52,678 nucleotides of DNA from Amycolatopsis tucumanensis (GCF_021654135.1 NZ_JAKGSD010000057.1:1-52678); one strand, 5' to 3'; positions 35,167 through 43,831 are shown, counted from the stretch's first letter. A program made the numbers and translations. The notes: generated by a model from the letters alone, not told the origin.

Positions 35167-37230
35167 GTGACCTCTTCCGACGCGCTCTGGGACCTGCCCG
35201 CGTCCCCGAAACGGGCCGCGGCGAAGCGTCCGGCGTCCCGGAAGGGGCAGCAGAAGCCGGCGGAGAAGGATCCCGTCGCACGCATCGTGGTGGACGTGCC
35301 GCTCGCGCACCTGGACCGCACCTTCGACTACCAGGTGCCGGACAAGCTCGACGCCGACGCGGTGCCCGGCTGCCGCGTGCGGGTGCGGTTCGCCGGGCAG
35401 CTGGTCGACGGGTTCCTCGTCGAGCGCGCGTCCACCACCGAGCACAAGGGGCGGCTGGCGTTCCTGGAGCGGGTGACCTCGCCCGAGCCGGTCCTGTCGC
35501 CGACCCTCTACGGGCTGGCCCGCCGCGTCGCCGACCACTACGGCGGCACCCTCATGGACGTGCTCCGGCTGGCCATCCCGCCCCGGCACGCCAAGGCCGA
35601 GTCCGAGCCCGCCCGTGAGCGCGCCGAGGTGACCGAGGCGCCCTCGGCGCAGGCGTGGCAGCGGTACCAGTTCGGCGGGTCGTTCACCGAAGCGCTGCGC
35701 GCCGCCCGGCAGGCCCACGCCGTGTGGCAGGCGCTGCCGGGGGAGGACTGGCCCGCGCGGCTGGCCGAACTCGCGGCCCTCGCCGCCGCGAGCGGGCGCG
35801 GCGCGCTGCTGGTCGTGCCGGACCACCGCGACCTGACGCGCGTGCACGACGCGTGCGTGCGGATCGCCGGTGCGGACGCCGTGGTCGCGTTGTCCGCCGA
35901 TACCGGGCCGGCCGAACGGTACCGGCGGTGGCTGGCGGTGTCGCGCGGGTCGGTGCCGATCGTGGTCGGCACCCGCGCGGCGATGTTCGCCCCGGTCGCC
36001 GACCCGGGGCTGTTCGTGGTGTGGGACGACGGCGACGACCTGCACGTCGACCCGCACATGCCGTACCCGCAGGTGCGGGACGTGCTCGCGCTGCGGGCCC
36101 ACGCCCAGGGCGCGTCGTTCGTCGCGGCCGGGTTCGCCCGCACCGCGGAGGCCCAGCTGCTGGTCGAGACGCGGTGGGCGCACCCGATCGTCGGATCCCG
36201 CGACGAGCTGCGGAAGGCCGCGCCGCGCGTGACCCCGGTCGGCGAGGACTTCGACGTGGCGCGCGACGAGGCCGCGCGCGTGGCCCGGCTGCCCTCGGTG
36301 GCGTTCGAGGCCGCGCGGCAGTCGTTGTCGGCCGGCGCGCCCGTGCTGGTGCAGGTGCCCCGGCGCGGTTACGTGCCCGCGCTGGCATGCGGGCAGTGCC
36401 GGACGCCCGCGCACTGCCGCCGTTGCGCCGGTCCGCTCGGGTTGCCGGGCGGGGCGGGGGCCGACGTGGCGCACCCGCCGAGCTGCCGGTGGTGCGGCAC
36501 GCCCGAGGCGCACTTCCGGTGCCCCGCCTGCGGTTCCGCGCGGCTGCGGGCGGTGGTGGTCGGCGCGAAGCGGACGGCGGAGGAGCTGGGCCGGGCGTTC
36601 CCGGGCGTGCCGGTGCGCACCTCGGGCGCGCGGGAGGTGCTGGCGTCCGTGCCCGGGCGGCCGGCGCTGGTCGTGTCCACGCCCGGGGCCGAGCCGGTGG
36701 CCGAGGGCGGCTACGGCGCGGCGCTGCTGCTGGACGGCTGGGCGCTGCTGGGGCGGCAGGACCTGCGGGCGGCGGAGGAGACGCTGAGGCGGTGGATGGC
36801 GGCGGCGGCGCTGGTGCGGCCGTCGTCGGCGGGCGGCCGGGTCGTCGTCGGCGCGGAGGCCCCGCTCGCGCCGGTGCAGGCACTGGTCCGCTGGGACCCG
36901 GCCTGGCACGCCGAGCGGGAATTGGCCGAGCGCCGCGAACTGGGCTTCCCGCCCGCGGTGCGGATGGCGAGCGTGGAAGGCACGCCGGAGGCGGTGGCCG
37001 CGCTGCTCGCGGAGACGGAGCTGCCGCCGTCCGCGGAGGTCCTCGGGCCGGTGCCGCTGACCGAGCCGGACGAGGAGGGCCGCTCCGAGCGGGAGCGGGC
37101 GCTGATCCGCGTGCCCCGCGCGGACGGGCGGGCGCTGGCATCCTGCCTGGCCTCGGCGCAGGCCGCGCGGGCCGCGCGCAAGGAAACCGCGGCGGTGCGG
37201 ATCCAGCTGGACCCGCTGGCCCTCATCTAG
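35167..37230 (+). CDS. priA: PriA-like primosomal protein lacking helicase motifs
   Basis: The 687-aa product has the PriA DNA-binding N-terminus (ARIVVDVPLAHLDRTFDYQVP) and the zinc region with paired Cys (CGQC, CRRC, CRWC, CPAC). The Walker A segment GxTGSGKT is absent: the stretch reads AAASGRGALLVVPDH. The DEEH box is replaced by VVWDDGDDLH. It thus should bind forks and load replication proteins but not unwind DNA. This loss is common to actinobacterial PriA. GTG start. Its TAG stop lies inside the direct repeat flanking an IS remnant. Confidence 0.93.
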   Translation: MTSSDALWDLPASPKRAAAKRPASRKGQQKPAEKDPVARIVVDVPLAHLDRTFDYQVPDKLDADAVPGCRVRVRFAGQLVDGFLVERASTTEHKGRLAFLERVTSPEPVLSPTLYGLARRVADHYGGTLMDVLRLAIPPRHAKAESEPARERAEVTEAPSAQAWQRYQFGGSFTEALRAARQAHAVWQALPGEDWPARLAELAALAAASGRGALLVVPDHRDLTRVHDACVRIAGADAVVALSADTGPAERYRRWLAVSRGSVPIVVGTRAAMFAPVADPGLFVVWDDGDDLHVDPHMPYPQVRDVLALRAHAQGASFVAAGFARTAEAQLLVETRWAHPIVGSRDELRKAAPRVTPVGEDFDVARDEAARVARLPSVAFEAARQSLSAGAPVLVQVPRRGYVPALACGQCRTPAHCRRCAGPLGLPGGAGADVAHPPSCRWCGTPEAHFRCPACGSARLRAVVVGAKRTAEELGRAFPGVPVRTSGAREVLASVPGRPALVVSTPGAEPVAEGGYGAALLLDGWALLGRQDLRAAEETLRRWMAAAALVRPSSAGGRVVVGAEAPLAPVQALVRWDPAWHAERELAERRELGFPPAVRMASVEGTPEAVAALLAETELPPSAEVLGPVPLTEPDEEGRSERERALIRVPRADGRALASCLASAQAARAARKETAAVRIQLDPLALI
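37222..37230. repeat. 9-bp direct repeat, left copy (IS target duplication)
   Basis: CTCATCTAG at the end of priA, repeated at 37770-37778 on the other side of the IS remnant. It contains the priA stop codon. Confidence 0.7.
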
Positions 37231-37769
37231 ATGAGTGAGTCCCAACCCTGGGTGGTGTTGGAGATGGGTGAAGGGTGTTCAAGATCAGTTTGTGAGGACC
37301 GACCTGAACGCCCTTCTGACCGCACTGTCGTCAAGATCGATGACCACGTCGGTAAGCCCGCCCGTGTCGGCAGGCCACCCCCAAAATCGACGAGCGCCAG
37401 GTGCTGATGGCCGTGCTGGACGCCGACCGCGCCCTGCTGCACGACCGGCCAGGACTGCTCATCCTGGCCGACAAGGGCTACGTCTCCCGAGAACTGGACA
37501 CCTACCTGACCGACCGCGGAGTGCGACTGCTGCGACCGTCTACCGCAACCGCACCCCGCACCCGGCCCAGCACCTGCTCAAACCGGTCCGCCACCCTCAA
37601 AGGCCAACTCGAGCTCGAGCTGCACGGCGGTCGCACCATCGAAGGAGTCGCCGCCCGCATCGCACAACGCCTCCTCGCGCTCACCGCCGCCATCCGGCAC
37701 AACCACCGCCACCGCCAACCCACCACCCGATCCCTGATCGCCTACGACCACTAACCAAGATCGGAATTA
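37231..37769 (+). mobile_element. Remnant of an IS982-family insertion sequence
   Basis: About 540 bp bounded by related ends: ATGAGTGAGTCC at the left and, reverse-complemented, ATGAGTAATTCC at the right, part of which overlaps the flanking 9-bp repeat. A full IS982-family element is about 1 kb, so nearly half is lost. Inside is a multiply broken transposase gene. The exact borders between inverted repeat and target duplication are ambiguous because the repeat CTCATCTAG and the start ATGAG form a palindrome. Confidence 0.85.
37292..37754 (+). pseudogene. Broken IS982-family transposase
   Basis: The N-terminus VRTDLNALLTAL starts at GTG 37292. One base is lost near 37328; the chain continues as VKIDDHVGKPARVGRPP in another frame. 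A large internal deletion near 37380 removes the region that normally bears the first catalytic Asp. It resumes IDERQVLMAVLDADRALL ... LILADKGYVSRELD. A second frame change near 37542 leads to YRNRTPHPAQHLLKPVR. Another deletion near 37585 removes the segment with the catalytic Glu. It ends TLKGQLELELHGGR ... SLIAYDH, a typical IS982 C-terminus. It cannot be active. Confidence 0.88.
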
Positions 37770-37778
37770 CTCATCTAG
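37770..37778. repeat. 9-bp direct repeat, right copy (IS target duplication)
   Basis: CTCATCTAG, identical to 37222-37230. On the minus strand it contains the TGA stop of the convergent membrane protein gene. Confidence 0.7.
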
Positions 37779-38307
37779 GGGCGAGCGCGTGACCGGCCGC
37801 GGCGAACAACGCGAAGCCGGACAGCACACCCGCCACCAGGCCGATCACCGCCGCGCTCGCGCTCACGGCGGCGAGCACGAACCCGGCCACCCCGAGCACC
37901 GTCATGGCCCCGCCCAGCGTCACGAACCGGGCGAGCCGGAACGCCCGCCCCATCGCGACGAAGTGCACCCCGACCACCACGGCGATCCACGCGACACCCG
38001 CTTCGCCGTGCCCGAGCACGCCGTTGATCACGAACAACCCGCCGAACAGCGCCACCACCTCGGCCGCGACGATCAGCCAGAACCGGTGCCGGCCGAAGAA
38101 CGTCGTGCCCGCGCCGCCCACCGGCTTCCCGCGCCGCGCCAGCAGCGCGAACAACGCCACCGCCACCACCGCGGCGGCGATCCGGAGCACCAGCGGCCAC
38201 GGCGCGGCGAGCCCGCCGCTGTTGACGAGCACGAACACGAGGCCGAACACGATCGCGATGAGGGAGCCGATCGCTTCGCCGGCGCTGATCCTGGACACGG
38301 TGATCAT
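37771..38307 (-). CDS. Multi-pass membrane protein of unknown function
   Basis: The 178-aa product has about six hydrophobic helices and conserved-looking FFGRHRFWLIVAAEV and VGVHFVAMGRAF segments. I do not recognise a family with certainty. The start is ATG 38307 after GGGCAGG; a GTG 9 nt later is possible. Its stop codon is in the 9-bp repeat beside the IS remnant; before insertion the gene would have overlapped the end of priA. It is divergent from ggt with a 51-nt gap. Confidence 0.75.
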   Translation of the reverse strand: MITVSRISAGEAIGSLIAIVFGLVFVLVNSGGLAAPWPLVLRIAAAVVAVALFALLARRGKPVGGAGTTFFGRHRFWLIVAAEVVALFGGLFVINGVLGHGEAGVAWIAVVVGVHFVAMGRAFRLARFVTLGGAMTVLGVAGFVLAAVSASAAVIGLVAGVLSGFALFAAAGHALAPR

Positions 38308-38358
38308 CCTGCCCTGCTCCGGTTGAGCGCGGGCGCGGAACCGGGCAGACTGCGGAAA

Positions 38359-40134
38359 ATGCGGACTCTGCGTGCTTTCGCGGTTCTCGTCAGTGCGGTC
38401 CTGCTCGCCCCCGGCGTCGCGTACGCCGAAGAGGCCCCACCGAAACAGCCGGTCGCCACCGGGTTCGGCGGCGCGGTCGCCAGCATCGACGCCGACGCCA
38501 CCGCGATCGGCACCAGGGTGCTGGCCGAAGGCGGCAACGCGGTGGACGCGGCCGTCGCCACCGCCGCGGCCCTCGGCGTCACCGACCCCTTCTCCGCCGG
38601 CATCGGCGGCGGCGGGTTCTTCGTCTACTACGACGCCCGCACCCGCCAGGTCCACACCCTCGACGGCCGCGAGACCGCGCCCGCCAGCGCCGACGAAAAC
38701 CTCTTCGTCGAAAACGGGCAGCCGATCCCGTTCGCCGAGGCCGTCACCAGCGGCCTGTCCGTCGGCGTGCCCGGCACGCCGGCCACCTGGCAGGACGCGC
38801 TGCGCAAGTGGGGCACCCGGTCGCTGAACCAGGTGCTGCGCCCCGCCGCCCGCCTGGCCCGCGACGGCTTCACCGTGGACCAGACCTTCCACACGCAGAT
38901 CGCCAACAACGCGCAGCGGTTCTCGGCGTTCCCGAGCACCCGCGAGCTGTACCTGCCCGGGGGCGCGCCGCCCGCGGTCGGCAGCACGTTCGCCAACCCG
39001 GACCTGGCCGCGACCTACGAAACGCTGGCGCGCCAGGGCGTGCGCGCGCTCTACCGCGGCCCGATCGCCGAGGAGATCGCGGCGACCGTGCAGCAGCCGC
39101 CGGTCGATCCGGCCGCCGGGCTCAACGTCCGGCCCGGCAAGCTGACCACCGACGACATCGCCGCCTACCGCACGGTGGAGCGCGAACCCACCCGCACGCG
39201 CTACCGGGGCCTCGACGTCTACGGCATGCCCGCGCCGTCCTCCGGCGGGCTGACCGTGGGCGAGGCGCTGAACATCCTGGAGAACTTCGACATCGCCCGG
39301 TTCGGCGAGGCCGACTACCTGCACCACTTCCTGGAAGCGAGCCGTCTCGCGTTCGCCGACCGCAACCGGTGGATCGGCGACCCGGCGTTCGTCGACGTGC
39401 CCGCGCGGGAGCTGCTCAGCCAGCGGTTCGCGGACAGCCGCGCGTGCCTGATCGACCCGTCCCGCGCGGCGGAGGGCACCGTCGCCGCCGGGGACCCGCG
39501 CCACCCGCAGCCGTGCGCGGCCGGGACCGCGGCGCCGACCCCGTACGAGGGCGAGAACACCACCCACCTGACCGTCGCCGACCGGTGGGGCAACGTGGTC
39601 GCCTACACGCTGACGATCGAGCAGGAGGGCGGCAGCGGCATCGTGGTGCCCGGCCGCGGTTTCCTGCTCAACAACGAGCTGACCGACTTCTCGTTCACCC
39701 CGGTCACCCCGGGCGTGCCCGACCCGAACCTGCCCGGCCCGGGCAAGCGCCCGCGGTCGTCCATGGCGCCGACGATCATCCTGGAGCACGGCAAGCCGCT
39801 GCTCGCCACTGGTTCGCCCGGTGGCGCGTCGATCATCACGACGGTGCTGCAGGTGCTGCTCGGCCGGCTGGACCGCGGGCTGTCGCTGGAGGAGGCGATC
39901 GCCGCGCCGCGGGCCTCGCAGCGCAACTCCGGGCCCGCCCAGGTCGAACCGGCGTTCCTCGCGCTGCGGGAGGCCTCCGACCTGCGGGCACGGGGCCAGC
40001 TCTTCTCGTCGACGCCGGCCGAGATCGGCGCCGCGACGGGCGTGGAGCGCCTCCCGGACGGCCGGTGGCTGGCCGCGGCCGAGCCGGTGCGCCGAGGCGG
40101 GGGAGCGGCGCAGGTGGTGCACCCCGCGCCCTGA
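38359..40134 (+). CDS. ggt: Secreted gamma-glutamyltransferase
   Basis: The 591-aa N-terminal nucleophile hydrolase has a signal peptide (MRTLRAFAVLVSAVLLAPGVAYA). It is made as a proenzyme that self-cleaves before the Thr in ENTTHLTV (about residue 401). The glutamate-binding Arg lies in LDGRETAPA, and the PSSGG and SPGGASI motifs are present. It hydrolyses glutathione or gamma-glutamyl compounds outside the cell. ATG 38359 chosen for the signal peptide. A hairpin follows the stop. Confidence 0.94.
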   Translation: MRTLRAFAVLVSAVLLAPGVAYAEEAPPKQPVATGFGGAVASIDADATAIGTRVLAEGGNAVDAAVATAAALGVTDPFSAGIGGGGFFVYYDARTRQVHTLDGRETAPASADENLFVENGQPIPFAEAVTSGLSVGVPGTPATWQDALRKWGTRSLNQVLRPAARLARDGFTVDQTFHTQIANNAQRFSAFPSTRELYLPGGAPPAVGSTFANPDLAATYETLARQGVRALYRGPIAEEIAATVQQPPVDPAAGLNVRPGKLTTDDIAAYRTVEREPTRTRYRGLDVYGMPAPSSGGLTVGEALNILENFDIARFGEADYLHHFLEASRLAFADRNRWIGDPAFVDVPARELLSQRFADSRACLIDPSRAAEGTVAAGDPRHPQPCAAGTAAPTPYEGENTTHLTVADRWGNVVAYTLTIEQEGGSGIVVPGRGFLLNNELTDFSFTPVTPGVPDPNLPGPGKRPRSSMAPTIILEHGKPLLATGSPGGASIITTVLQVLLGRLDRGLSLEEAIAAPRASQRNSGPAQVEPAFLALREASDLRARGQLFSSTPAEIGAATGVERLPDGRWLAAAEPVRRGGGAAQVVHPAP

Positions 40135-40147
40135 TCGCGGATCTCGC

Positions 40148-40185
40148 CCCCGCCGGGCCGGACGCCCTGATCCGGCCGGGCGGGG
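40148..40185 (+). terminator. Strong hairpin after ggt
   Basis: A 15-bp stem with one mismatch, CCCCGCCGGGCCGGA (40148-40162) with TCCGGCCGGGCGGGG (40171-40185), and an 8-nt loop. There is no T-tract. It lies 16 bp before the presumed -10 of the fmt unit. Confidence 0.65.
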
Positions 40186-40201
40186 CGCCGGGGCCGGTCA
40201 C

Positions 40202-40207
40202 TAGACT
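40202..40207 (+). promoter_or_regulatory. Candidate -10 (TAGACT) of the fmt unit
   Basis: TAGACT ends 7 nt before ATG 40215, so transcription would begin at that ATG. No clear -35 element. Confidence 0.5.
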
Positions 40208-40214
40208 GGCTCCG

Positions 40215-40253
40215 ATGCCCACCCACTCCACACCCGTCGCCGAGGTGCGTTGA
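40215..40253 (+). CDS. Leaderless 12-codon mini-cistron coupled to fmt
   Basis: ATG at 40215 encodes MPTHSTPVAEVR and stops at TGA 40251-40253, which overlaps the fmt ATG (TGATG). The ATG lies 7 nt after TAGACT with no ribosome site, fitting a leaderless start. The GAGGTG near its end is the fmt ribosome site. It may be a translation-coupling leader for fmt; the peptide itself has no recognisable function. Confidence 0.45.
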   Translation: MPTHSTPVAEVR

Positions 40254-41179
40254 TGCGCCTCGTCTTCGCCGGTACCCCCGAACCCGCCGTGCCGTCGCTG
40301 CGCGCGCTCCTCGACTCGCCGCGGCACGAGGTCGTCGCCGTCGTCACGCGGCCCGACGCGCCCGCGGGCCGGGGCCGCAAGCTGCTGCGCTCACCCGTCG
40401 GCGCCCTCGCCGACGAACACGGCATCGAGGTCCTCACCCCGCCCAAGGCCGGCGACCCGGACTTCCTGCGGCGCCTGACCGAACTCGCCCCGGACGCGTG
40501 CCCCGTCGTCGCCTACGGGGCGCTCCTGCCGCAGCGCACCCTCGACATCCCGCGGCACGGCTGGATCAACCTGCACTTCTCGCTGCTGCCCGCGTGGCGC
40601 GGCGCGGCGCCGGTGCAGGCCGCCATCCGCGCCGGCGACGAGATCACCGGCGCGTCCACCTTCCGCATCGTCAAGGAACTCGACGCGGGCCCGGTCTTCG
40701 GCGTGGTCACCGAGAAGATCGCCGGCGACGACACCGCGGGCGCGCTCCTGGACCGCCTCGCGGTCTCCGGCGCCCGCCTCCTTGCGTCCACATTGGACGG
40801 CATCGAGGACGGCGAGGTCCAGGCGGTGCCCCAGCCCGCCGACGGCGTCACCTACGCCCCGAAGGTCAGCGTCGAGGACGCGCGCGTCACGTTCACCGAC
40901 CCGGCCACCGCGGTCGACCGCGTGATCCGCTCGGTCACGCCGGATCCGGGCGCGTGGACCGAGTTCCGCGGCGAACGCTTCAAGCTCGGCCCGGTCACGA
41001 TCGTCGACGAGCCCCCGCTGGCGCCCGGCGAGCTGCGCGTCGAGCGCAAGCGCGTCCTGGCGGGCACGGCGACGAAACCGGTGCGGCTGGGCGAGGTCCA
41101 GGCGCAGGGCAAGAAACGCATGGCGGCCACCGATTGGGCCCGCGGCACCCGCATCGAGCAAGGAGAACGGCTGTCATGA
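40253..41179 (+). CDS. fmt: Methionyl-tRNA formyltransferase
   Basis: The 308-aa enzyme formylates initiator Met-tRNA with 10-formyl-THF. It has LVFAGTPEPAVPSLRAL at the start and NLHFSLLPAWRGAAPV with the catalytic His near residue 107. The C-terminal OB-like tRNA-binding domain follows. ATG 40253 with GAGGTG upstream. It overlaps rsmB by ATGA. Confidence 0.97.
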   Translation: MRLVFAGTPEPAVPSLRALLDSPRHEVVAVVTRPDAPAGRGRKLLRSPVGALADEHGIEVLTPPKAGDPDFLRRLTELAPDACPVVAYGALLPQRTLDIPRHGWINLHFSLLPAWRGAAPVQAAIRAGDEITGASTFRIVKELDAGPVFGVVTEKIAGDDTAGALLDRLAVSGARLLASTLDGIEDGEVQAVPQPADGVTYAPKVSVEDARVTFTDPATAVDRVIRSVTPDPGAWTEFRGERFKLGPVTIVDEPPLAPGELRVERKRVLAGTATKPVRLGEVQAQGKKRMAATDWARGTRIEQGERLS

Positions 41180-42591
41180 ACGAGCGCAGGCCTGCCCGGC
41201 CCCAGCGCGGCCGACCGGCGCCCCGCAAACAGGGCCCCCGCCGCCCACCGGCCGAGGACCCGGCGCGCCGCGTCGCGCTGGAGGTGCTGCGCGCCGTCCG
41301 CCAGCGCGACGCCTACGCCAACCTCGTGCTGCCCGACATGCTGCGCCGCAACCGGCTGTCCGGCCGGGACGCCGCGCTGGCCACCGAGCTCGCCTACGGC
41401 GCCTCCCGCGCCCAGGGCACGCTCGACGCGATCCTCGCCGCGTGCCTGGACCGCCCGCTGGACAAGGTCGACGGACCGGTCCTGGACTGCCTCCGCCTCG
41501 GCGCCTACCAGCTGCTGCGCACCCGCATCCCGGAGCACGCCGCGGTCACCTCGACCGTCGACCTGGCCCGCGCCGACGCCGGCTCGCACGTCGCCGGGTT
41601 CGTCAACGCCGTCCTGCGCAGCGTCTCGGAGAAGGACGAGGACGCGTGGATGGCGGAGCTGACCCCGGACCGCGACAAGGACCCGATCGGTCACCTCGCG
41701 ATGCGCACCGCCCACCCGCGGTGGGTGGCGCGCGCGTTCGCCGAGGCGCTCGGCGACAAGGGCGACGACCTGCAGGCGGCGCTGGAGGCCGACGACGCCC
41801 GGCCCGCCGTCCACCTGGCCGCCCGGCCCGGTGAGATCAGCGCCGACGAGCTGGCCGCCATCACCGGAGGCGACGTCGCCCCGTACTCGCCCTACGGCGT
41901 GCACCTGCCCCCGGGCGCGGGCGACCCCGGCGACTCGGAGCCGATCCGGGAACGCCTCGCGGTGGTGCAGGACGAGGGCAGCCAGCTGTGCGCGGTCGCG
42001 CTCACCCGGGTGCCTCTGGAGGGCGCCGACGAGCGCTGGCTCGACCTGTGCGCGGGCCCCGGCGGCAAGGCCGGGATGCTCGGCGCGCTCGCCGCGACCC
42101 AGGGCGCGCACGTGGACGCCGTCGAGCAGGCTCCGCACCGCGCGAAGCTCGTCGAGCAGGCGACCGAGGGCCTGCCGGTCACCGTGCACGTCGCCGACGG
42201 CCGCGACCCCGGCCTGGAACCCGGCTTCGACCGCGTCCTGGTCGACGCGCCGTGCAGCGGCCTGGGCGCGCTGCGCCGCCGCCCCGAGGCGCGGTGGCGG
42301 CGCAAGCCCTCCGACGTGCCGGACCTGACCAGGCTGCAGGGCGAGCTGCTCACCTCGGCGCTGGACCTCACCCGCTCCGGCGGCGTGGTGGCCTACGTCG
42401 TCTGCTCGCCGCACCTGGCCGAGACCGAGGGCGTCGTCGGCGAGATCGCCCGCCGCAGCAAGGCCGAGGTGCTGGACGCGCGCGAGTTCTTCCCCGGCGT
42501 GCCCCAGCTCGGCGACGGGCCGTACGTGCAGCTGTGGCCGCACCGGCACGGCACGGACGCGATGTTCTGCGCCGTGCTGCGCAAGCCGTGA
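41176..42591 (+). CDS. rsmB: 16S rRNA (cytosine-967-C5)-methyltransferase
   Basis: 471 aa. A basic N-terminal extension is followed by a NusB-like RNA-binding domain (PARRVALEVLRAV, YGASRAQGTLD). The Rossmann methyltransferase has DLCAGPGGKAGML for SAM, DAPCSGLGALRRRPEARWR and the catalytic Cys in VVCSPHLAETE. It modifies 16S rRNA. ATGA-coupled to fmt; its stop overlaps the next gene. Confidence 0.95.
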   Translation: MNERRPARPQRGRPAPRKQGPRRPPAEDPARRVALEVLRAVRQRDAYANLVLPDMLRRNRLSGRDAALATELAYGASRAQGTLDAILAACLDRPLDKVDGPVLDCLRLGAYQLLRTRIPEHAAVTSTVDLARADAGSHVAGFVNAVLRSVSEKDEDAWMAELTPDRDKDPIGHLAMRTAHPRWVARAFAEALGDKGDDLQAALEADDARPAVHLAARPGEISADELAAITGGDVAPYSPYGVHLPPGAGDPGDSEPIRERLAVVQDEGSQLCAVALTRVPLEGADERWLDLCAGPGGKAGMLGALAATQGAHVDAVEQAPHRAKLVEQATEGLPVTVHVADGRDPGLEPGFDRVLVDAPCSGLGALRRRPEARWRRKPSDVPDLTRLQGELLTSALDLTRSGGVVAYVVCSPHLAETEGVVGEIARRSKAEVLDAREFFPGVPQLGDGPYVQLWPHRHGTDAMFCAVLRKP

Positions 42592-43097
42592 CCGTCCTCG
42601 GCCTGATCGGCAGCTCGTGCGGGGGACTGGACACCCGGTTCCGCGCCGAGCTGGCCGCGCCCGCCGCCGCCCGCGGCCACCGGCTCGCGATCACGCTCAC
42701 GCCGACCGCGCACCGCTGGCTGGACGCGGCCGGTGAACTCGAGCCGCTGGCCGCGCTGACCGACCTGCCGGTCCGCGCCGCCTCGCGGCTGCCCGGCGAG
42801 CCGCGCCCGCACCCGGACCCGCCGGTCTTCCTGTTCGCGCCGGCGTCGGCCAACTCGGTCGCCAAACTCGCGCTGGGCATCGCCGACAACCAGGCCCTCA
42901 CCGTCCTGGGTGACGTGCTCGGCGACCCGGCCGTCACGATCATCGTCGGATACCAGGTGCAGGACGCCCGGTTCCGGCACCCGGCCTGGCGGCGGCACCT
43001 GGACACCCTCGCCGAGGCGGGCGTGCGGGTGCGGCGGCTGGAGTACGGCAAGCCCTGGTCGGAGATCCTGGACCTGCTGCCCGCGTCCACAGGATGA
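42588..43097 (+). CDS. Flavoprotein-like protein (HFCD fold)
   Basis: The 169-aa product resembles flavin-dependent Cys decarboxylase fold proteins: N-terminal IGSSCGGLDTRFRAELAAPAAARGHRLAITLT and APASANSVAKLALGIADN, which resembles the PATANT-type motif of CoaC and UbiX. Substrate unknown. The GTG start overlaps the rsmB stop, so it belongs to the fmt-rsmB unit. It is not part of the mycobacterial order that I recall. Confidence 0.75.
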   Translation: MTVLGLIGSSCGGLDTRFRAELAAPAAARGHRLAITLTPTAHRWLDAAGELEPLAALTDLPVRAASRLPGEPRPHPDPPVFLFAPASANSVAKLALGIADNQALTVLGDVLGDPAVTIIVGYQVQDARFRHPAWRRHLDTLAEAGVRVRRLEYGKPWSEILDLLPASTG

Positions 43098-43127
43098 GTG
43101 GGGCCACGGGCGCGCGGACGCACGATC

Positions 43128-43133
43128 TACACT
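43128..43133 (+). promoter_or_regulatory. Candidate -10 (TACACT) of rpe, leaderless
   Basis: TACACT ends 8 nt before GTG 43142 and no Shine-Dalgarno lies in between. The context GATCTACACT is typical of actinobacterial housekeeping promoters. Confidence 0.55.
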
Positions 43134-43141
43134 CCGTAACC

Positions 43142-43831
43142 GTGGCCCACCGACCTCTCATCGCGCCCAGCATCCTGTCCGCCGACTTCGCCCGTCTGGG
43201 CGAGGAGATCCACGCCGTCGCCGGTGCCGGCGACACCAGGGCCGACTGGGTCCACGTGGACGTCATGGACAACCACTTCGTGCCCAACCTGACGCTGGGC
43301 CTGCCGGTCGTGCAGTCGCTGTTGACGGCCACGGACATCCCGCTGGACTGCCACCTGATGATCGAGGACCCGGACCGCTGGGCCATCGGTTACGCCGAGG
43401 CCGGCGCCTACAACGTCACCGTGCACGTCGAGGCCGCCGCCGACCCGGTGATGCTGGCGAAGAACCTGCGTGCCGCGGGCGCCAAGGCCGGGCTGTCCAT
43501 CAAGCCGGGCACCCCGCTGGAGGACCACGTCGAGACCCTCAAGCACTACGACACGCTGCTGGTGATGTCGGTCGAGCCGGGCTTCGGCGGCCAGTCGTTC
43601 ATCCCGGACGTGCTGGAGAAGGTCCGCACCGCGCGCCGCCTCGTCGACACCGGCCACCTCAAGCTGGTCGTGGAGATCGACGGCGGCATCAATGCCGACA
43701 CGATCGAGCAGGCCGCCGAGGCCGGCGTGGACTGCTTCGTCGCCGGCTCCGCCGTCTACGGTGCGGAAGACCCCGGCAAGGCCGTCGCGGCCCTGCGCGA
43801 ACGTGCCGCCCGCGCAGGCGCGGCACACTGA
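43142..43831 (+). CDS. rpe: Ribulose-phosphate 3-epimerase
   Basis: The 229-aa TIM-barrel enzyme interconverts ribulose-5-P and xylulose-5-P. It shows IAPSILSADFARLGEEI, HVDVMDNHFVPNLT (metal ligands), DCHLMIEDP, MSVEPGFGGQSF and EIDGGIN. GTG 43142 fits the family start and a leaderless mRNA; an ATG at 43094 would add 16 poorly conserved residues. It starts the rpe-rib unit. Confidence 0.95.
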   Translation: MAHRPLIAPSILSADFARLGEEIHAVAGAGDTRADWVHVDVMDNHFVPNLTLGLPVVQSLLTATDIPLDCHLMIEDPDRWAIGYAEAGAYNVTVHVEAAADPVMLAKNLRAAGAKAGLSIKPGTPLEDHVETLKHYDTLLVMSVEPGFGGQSFIPDVLEKVRTARRLVDTGHLKLVVEIDGGINADTIEQAAEAGVDCFVAGSAVYGAEDPGKAVAALRERAARAGAAH

